A stretch of DNA of 64,000 bases from the NCBI RefSeq assembly GCF_030386795.1, contig NZ_JANUQM010000004.1:124001-188000 (forward strand), written 5' to 3'. The notes beneath the pieces are model-generated. The model was not told where the DNA came from. It saw nothing but the letters and a program-made list of their open reading frames with translations, and did no database searches. The translations under genes were made by a program, and so were the position numbers. This stretch comes from Streptomyces sp. S.PNR 29. GTDB taxonomy: Bacteria; Actinomycetota; Actinomycetes; Streptomycetales; Streptomycetaceae. Positions 60,520-64,000 of the stretch are shown piece after piece; positions within the stretch are counted from its first letter, which is position 1, and each line of letters begins with the position of its first letter.

Positions 60520-60894
60520 TCACTCCAGGAAGTCGCCGTCGACGTACACCCACGCCCCGTCGGCCCGCTCGAACCGGCTCCGCTCGTGCAGCGACCCGCC
60601 CTGGTACGAGGCCCGGAACGTCACGGTGCCGACGGAGTGGAAGGCGGACCCGTCCTCGGTGCCGAGGATCTCCAGCCCCGTCCACCGCATCCCCGCGTCC
60701 AGGCCGAGGCGGGCGGGCCGCGTCCGCGGATGCCACGTCCGCAGCAGATACGCCTCGTCCCGCACGACGAACGCGCTGTACCGCGACCGCATCAGCGCCT
60801 CGGCGGTCGGCGCGGCCGCCGCCCCGCAGTGGTAGCGCCCGCAGCACGCCTCGTAGGCATCGGGAAGCCCGCACGGGCAGGAACGCCTGGTCAT
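60520..60894 (-). CDS. YchJ-family (SEC-C-like) protein
   Basis: The product has 124 residues. The ATG at 60894 follows GGAAGGGTG. The N-terminal metal-binding motif is CPCGLPDAYEACCGRYH, followed by the NTF2-like body AEALMRSRYSAFVVRDEAYLLRTWHPRTRP and WTGLEILGTEDG. The role is unknown; the cysteines probably hold zinc as in SecA C-terminal motifs. It lies between gntR and the tRNA gene. Confidence 0.9.
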   Translation of the reverse strand: MTRRSCPCGLPDAYEACCGRYHCGAAAAPTAEALMRSRYSAFVVRDEAYLLRTWHPRTRPARLGLDAGMRWTGLEILGTEDGSAFHSVGTVTFRASYQGGSLHERSRFERADGAWVYVDGDFLE

Positions 60895-60958
60895 GGTCAC
60901 CCTTCCGCGACAACGCCTGAGGGCCGCGACCTCGCGGTCACGGCCCTCAGCTTCATGT

Positions 60959-61042
60959 GTCCGAGGGGGGACTTGAACCCCCACGCCCGATAAAGGGCAC
61001 TAGCACCTCAAGCTAGCGCGTCTGCCATTCCGCCACCCGGAC
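60959..61042 (-). tRNA. tRNA-Leu (anticodon GAG)
   Basis: The minus strand folds into a class-II cloverleaf of 84 bases. Acceptor arms GTCCGGG/CTCGGAC pair in full with one G-T. The D-arm has GGCGGAATGGCAGAC. The anticodon stem CTAGC/GCTAG holds loop TTGAGGT with GAG. A long variable arm (TGCCC/GGGC) and T-arm GGGGGTTCAAGTCCCCC follow. CCA is not encoded. GAG reads CUC and CUU leucine codons. Confidence 0.96.
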
Positions 61043-61227
61043 AAGGTGTCTGTCGCGCGGGTCTCCCTCGCGGCGACACAGGAAACATTACCAGGCTTTC
61101 AGGGGTGGCCGATCACCCCCTGCCGGTAGGTGAACGGCGTGTGACGGGCCGGGAGCGGTCTTGGGCGCGGGCAGCGGGGGAGAGAGGATGAGGGGGACCC
61201 AGCAGCAGTGACAGCGGGAGGAAGCAC

Positions 61228-62553
61228 GTGAGCGAGACGGACACGGCCAGGAGCGTCACCGGCGAGGACGAGGTCGTGGACCTCTGCCGCGAGCTGATCC
61301 AGATCGACACCAGCAACTACGGCGACCACTCGGGTCCGGGCGAGCGCAAGGCGGCCGAGTACGTCGCCGAGAAGCTCGCCGAGGTGGGCCTCGAACCCAG
61401 GATCTTCGAGTCCCACCCGGGCCGCGCCTCCACGGTGGCCCGGATCGAGGGCGAGGACCCGTCCCGGCCCGCGCTGCTCATCCACGGTCACACCGACGTG
61501 GTTCCGGCCAACGCGGACGACTGGACCCACCATCCCTTCTCCGGCGAGGTCGCGGACGGGTGCGTGTGGGGGCGCGGCGCCGTCGACATGAAGGACATGG
61601 ACGCGATGACGCTGGCGGTGGTGCGCGACCGGCTGCGCAGCGGGCGCAGGCCCCCGCGCGACATCGTGCTCGCGTTCCTCGCGGACGAGGAGGCGGGCGG
61701 CACGTACGGCGCCCGGTACCTCGTCGACAACCACCCGGACCTCTTCGAGGGCGTCACCGAGGCGATCAGTGAGGTCGGCGGTTTCTCGTTCACCGTGAAC
61801 GAGCAGCGGCGGCTGTATCTGATCCAGACGGCCGAGAAGGGCATGCACTGGATGAAGCTGACCGTGGCCGGCACGGCAGGGCACGGGTCGATGATCCACC
61901 GGGACAACGCGATCACCGAGCTGTCCGAGGCCGTCGCGCGGCTGGGGCGGCACACGTTCCCGGTGCGGGTCACCAAGACCACCCGGGCGTTCCTCGACGA
62001 GCTCGGTGACGCGCTCGGCACCGAACTCGACCCGGAGGACATGGAGTCCACCCTCGCGAGGCTCGGCGGCATCGCCAAGCTCATCGGCGCCACCCTGAGC
62101 AACACGGCCAACCCCACGCAGCTGGGCGCCGGTTACAAGGTCAACGTCATTCCGGGCGAGGCCACCGCCCACGTCGACGGACGGTTCCTGCCCGGGCACG
62201 AGGAGGAGTTCCTCGCCGACCTGGACCGGATCCTCGGTCCGAAGGTGCGGCGCGAGGACGTCCACGCCGACAAGGCCGTCGAGACCACCTTCGACGGGGC
62301 GCTCGTGGAGGCCATGCAGTCCTCGCTGCTCGCCGAGGACCCGACCGCCAAGGCGATCCCCTACATGCTCTCCGGTGGGACGGACGCGAAGTCCTTCGAC
62401 GACCTGGGCATCCGGGGCTTCGGCTTCGCGCCGCTGAAGCTGCCTCCGGAGCTGGACTTCGCGGGGATGTTCCACGGCGTCGACGAGCGGGTCCCCGTGG
62501 AGGGCCTGAAGTTCGGGGTGCGCGTGCTCGACCGGTTTATCGACGCGTCCTGA
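61228..62553 (+). CDS. M20-family metallopeptidase/amidohydrolase
   Basis: The product has 441 residues. The GTG at 61228 follows GGGAGGAAG. Di-zinc ligands are in IHGHTDVVPAN, WGRGAVDMKDMDAM and FLADEEAGGTYGARYLVD, and the last His is at FAGMFHGVDERVPVEGL. The lid domain is VAGTAGHGSMIH. It hydrolyses a peptide or acyl-amino-acid bond in the cytoplasm; it is of the ArgE/DapE/CPG2 fold, and the substrate is unclear. Confidence 0.93.
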   Translation: MSETDTARSVTGEDEVVDLCRELIQIDTSNYGDHSGPGERKAAEYVAEKLAEVGLEPRIFESHPGRASTVARIEGEDPSRPALLIHGHTDVVPANADDWTHHPFSGEVADGCVWGRGAVDMKDMDAMTLAVVRDRLRSGRRPPRDIVLAFLADEEAGGTYGARYLVDNHPDLFEGVTEAISEVGGFSFTVNEQRRLYLIQTAEKGMHWMKLTVAGTAGHGSMIHRDNAITELSEAVARLGRHTFPVRVTKTTRAFLDELGDALGTELDPEDMESTLARLGGIAKLIGATLSNTANPTQLGAGYKVNVIPGEATAHVDGRFLPGHEEEFLADLDRILGPKVRREDVHADKAVETTFDGALVEAMQSSLLAEDPTAKAIPYMLSGGTDAKSFDDLGIRGFGFAPLKLPPELDFAGMFHGVDERVPVEGLKFGVRVLDRFIDAS

Positions 62554-62633
62554 AGCGGCCCACGGAAACGAGACTCCTCTATTCGCTCGGACGTGCGGGG
62601 ATCAACTGAGAAGAGTGAATGCGACCATAAGCT

Positions 62634-62661
62634 CGTAGCCCCATTACTCCGTCCTCGTTAC
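62634..62661 (+). promoter_or_regulatory. Candidate BldN-type promoter of chpH
   Basis: CGTAGC and CGTTAC are separated by 16 bases, about 50 bases before the chpH start. I recall the sigma-BldN consensus as CGTAAC-N16-CGTTGA; this site matches 9 of 12 bases. Chaplin genes are known BldN targets. Confidence 0.45.
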
Positions 62662-62710
62662 TGGTCATGTGATCCGCAATTTGGGATCGCATTGCCAACT
62701 AGGAGGAATA

Positions 62711-62944
62711 ATGATCAAGAGGGTCGTCGCTGCTGCTGCCGCCACTGGTGGGCTGGTTCTCGCGGGCGCGGGCATGGCCGTGGCCGACGCCGGTGCCGGG
62801 GGCTCCGCCGCGCACTCCCCGGGTGTCGCGTCCGGCAACGTTGTTCAGGTGCCCGTGCACGTCCCGGTGAACGCCTGCGGCAACACGATCTCCGTGGTCG
62901 GGCTGCTGAACCCCACCTTCGGCAACTACTGCGTCAACAAGTGA
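62711..62944 (+). CDS. chpH: Short chaplin ChpH
   Basis: The product has 77 residues. The ATG at 62711 follows AGGAGGA. A signal peptide (about 1-26, ending AVADA) precedes one chaplin domain (HSPGVASGNVVQVPVHVPVN, Cys56, CGNTISVVGLLNPTFGNYC, Cys74). Chaplins assemble into amyloid-like fibrils that make aerial hyphae and spores hydrophobic. ChpH is one of the minimal conserved set. It is next to chpC and has its own terminator. Confidence 0.96.
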   Translation: MIKRVVAAAAATGGLVLAGAGMAVADAGAGGSAAHSPGVASGNVVQVPVHVPVNACGNTISVVGLLNPTFGNYCVNK

Positions 62945-62978
62945 CGTTGTGCCTCGCCCCATGAGGGCCTGAGCCCAT

Positions 62979-63013
62979 CGGCCCCGGAGCGCATGCCACT
63001 CGCTCCGGGGCCG
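62979..63013 (+). terminator. Hairpin terminator between chpH and chpC
   Basis: CGGCCCCGGAGCG and CGCTCCGGGGCCG form a perfect 13-bp stem with a 9-base loop, 34 bases after the chpH stop. It separates the two chaplin transcripts. Confidence 0.85.
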
Positions 63014-63110
63014 ACCGGCCTTTTCGGAACCCCGAGCCCCACAACAAACCCGAATTCCGAAACCGGAATATCAGGGCTCCGGGGGCAACGTCCAAGGGAG
63101 GGATTCAGTG

Positions 63111-63995
63111 ATGCGACAGGTTACCCGCAAGGGCCTGATGACGGTGGCCGCCGCGACCGGCGTGATCGCCGCCGCGGGCGGAGCCGCACACGCCACCACC
63201 GGCGCGGCCGCCGGCGGCTCGGCCTCGGGCTCGCCCGGCGTGCTCTCCGGCAACACGGTGCAGGCACCGGTGCACGCGCCGGTGAACGTCTGCGGCAACA
63301 CGGTGAACGTCGTCGGTGTGCTCAACCCGTCGGTGGGCAACTCGTGCGCCAACGGAGGCGGCGGCAGCGGTTCGTCCGGGGGGTACGGCGACTCGGGCGG
63401 AGAGGACGGCGGCCACGGCGGCGGCGCGAACGCCGGCGGGCACGCCACCGACTCACCCGGCGTCGGCTCCGGCAACCACGTCCAGGCGCCGATTCATGTG
63501 CCGGTGAACGTCTGCGGCAACAGCGTCAGCGTCATCGGGGCCGGCAACGCCACCACGGGCAACGACTGCGCGAACGGTGGCGGTTCGGGTGGCGGCCACG
63601 AGACGCCCCCGGACGAGCCGGGTAACCCCGGTGACCCGGGTAACCCCGGCAACCCGGGCGAACCTGGAAACCCCGGCAATCCGGGCGAGCCGGGAAACCC
63701 GGGTAACCCGGGTGAGCCCGGAGATCCAGGGACCCCGGGCAACCCGGGCAACCCGGGCAACCCCACGGAGCCCGCCCGCCCCGGCACTCCGGGCACGCCG
63801 CCCGCCTCGGGCGAGACGCCGGGCGGCTCCTCGCACGGCAACCAGCCGGGCGCCCAGTCCGTCACGCAGCCCAAGGGTGCCGCGCAGCTCGCGCACACCG
63901 GCAGCGACCTGCCGATGGGTGCCGTGCTGCCGCTCGGCGCGGGGGCGCTGCTGGCCGGTGCGGTGCTCTACCGCAAGGCGCGCACCTCTGCCTGA
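63111..63995 (+). CDS. chpC: Long chaplin ChpC with sortase signal and collagen-like linker
   Basis: The product has 294 residues from the ATG at 63111 (a GTG at 63108 is in frame) behind AAGGGAGGG. It has a signal peptide (ending AAHA), chaplin domain 1 ([21 protein letters not shown] to GNSC), a Gly/Ser linker, chaplin domain 2 ([21 protein letters not shown] to GNDC) and a stretch of 16 Gly-X-Pro triplets. The wall-sorting signal is LAHTG, with a helix ([19 protein letters not shown]) and RKARTSA. A class-E sortase would anchor it to peptidoglycan, where it holds the short chaplins. The stop is only 5 bases from the window end. Confidence 0.95.
   Translation: MRQVTRKGLMTVAAATGVIAAAGGAAHATTGAAAGGSASGSPGVLSGNTVQAPVHAPVNVCGNTVNVVGVLNPSVGNSCANGGGGSGSSGGYGDSGGEDGGHGGGANAGGHATDSPGVGSGNHVQAPIHVPVNVCGNSVSVIGAGNATTGNDCANGGGSGGGHETPPDEPGNPGDPGNPGNPGEPGNPGNPGEPGNPGNPGEPGDPGTPGNPGNPGNPTEPARPGTPGTPPASGETPGGSSHGNQPGAQSVTQPKGAAQLAHTGSDLPMGAVLPLGAGALLAGAVLYRKARTSA
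63621..63764 (+). repeat. Collagen-like Gly-X-Pro coding repeat in chpC
   Basis: Sixteen uninterrupted triplets (mostly GNP, with GEP, GDP and GTP) show a 9-residue sub-period GNP-GNP-GEP. Codons vary (GGT/GGC, CCC/CCG), so selection on protein sequence is likely. Confidence 0.85.
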
Positions 63996-64000
63996 ACCGG

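Noticed and set aside
60959..61042. tRNA-Leu as an integration site of a mobile element
   Set aside because: No integrase and no second copy of the tRNA 3' end are visible in the flanking sequence; the neighbours look like core genes.
63621..63764. Regular short repeats that could look like a CRISPR array
   Set aside because: The repeat is 9 bp, in frame and without unique spacers; it is coding sequence of chpC.

Overview
The window looks like a Streptomyces chromosome. GC is very high, with G/C at almost every third codon position. GTG starts and 4-nt ATGA/GTGA overlaps are common, Tat- and Sec-exported proteins are frequent, and the right end carries two chaplin genes, which are specific to sporulating actinomycetes. 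Gene content and order (chpC, chpH, gnt genes, soxR, hmgA) match what I recall of the Streptomyces coelicolor core chromosome around SCO1674 to SCO1733, in inverted orientation. This is memory, not a search. I see no integrase, transposase, prophage or CRISPR array.

Layout. 0-2.9 kb: a minus-strand cell-surface operon of two family-2 glycosyltransferases, a small repeat-containing ORF and a polysaccharide deacetylase cut by the window edge. 3-7 kb: a secreted subtilisin, a secreted SGNH hydrolase and a membrane Ser/Thr kinase. 7-14 kb: a DUF4331 protein, a TPR protein and a His-rich nickel/cobalt-type permease, divergent from an ECF sigma factor and its zinc-binding anti-sigma factor. 14-18 kb: a small conserved-looking protein, an orphan type-ISP specificity-domain protein, a GntR regulator and homogentisate dioxygenase. 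18-26 kb: a lipoprotein, a TetR regulator, a molybdopterin oxidoreductase, a citrate-type symporter, an MFS carrier and an orphan sugar-type ABC ATPase. 26-36 kb: aldehyde and alcohol dehydrogenases, an MHS symporter, a DMT permease, ArsR and TetR regulators, an acyl-CoA dehydrogenase, a MaoC hydratase and SoxR. 37-42.5 kb: an exported penicillin-acylase-type enzyme, an alpha/beta hydrolase and a NamZ-type muramidase. 42.5-49 kb: fatty-acyl catabolism genes (SDR, acyl-CoA ligase, TetR; acyl-CoA dehydrogenase with an APH-like partner). 49-55.7 kb: two DUF202 proteins, a NUDIX hydrolase, a permease, an APC permease and a sulfite-oxidase-like enzyme with its cytochrome b. 55.8-60.5 kb: an L-idonate/gluconate operon with a divergent GntR regulator. 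60.5-64 kb: a YchJ protein, tRNA-Leu(GAG), an M20 peptidase, chpH and chpC.

How the parts work together. The strongest non-obvious signal is regulatory. Three families of shared palindromes tie separated operons into small circuits. AAACTARC-N3-GCTARTTT lies before the aldehyde/alcohol dehydrogenase pair and between a TetR gene and an acyl-CoA dehydrogenase. CTAAGCG-type palindromes lie before a second TetR gene and the MaoC hydratase. An 18-bp ATACCGACCGGTCGGTAT-like site lies before the SDR/acyl-CoA ligase/TetR operon, the APH/acyl-CoA dehydrogenase operon and the MHS symporter. The idonate/gluconate genes encode a complete route from L-idonate to 6-phosphogluconate. Five genes have a -10-like hexamer 6-7 nt before the start codon and no clear ribosome site, which suggests leaderless transcripts. 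All functions come from reading motifs; no database search was run.
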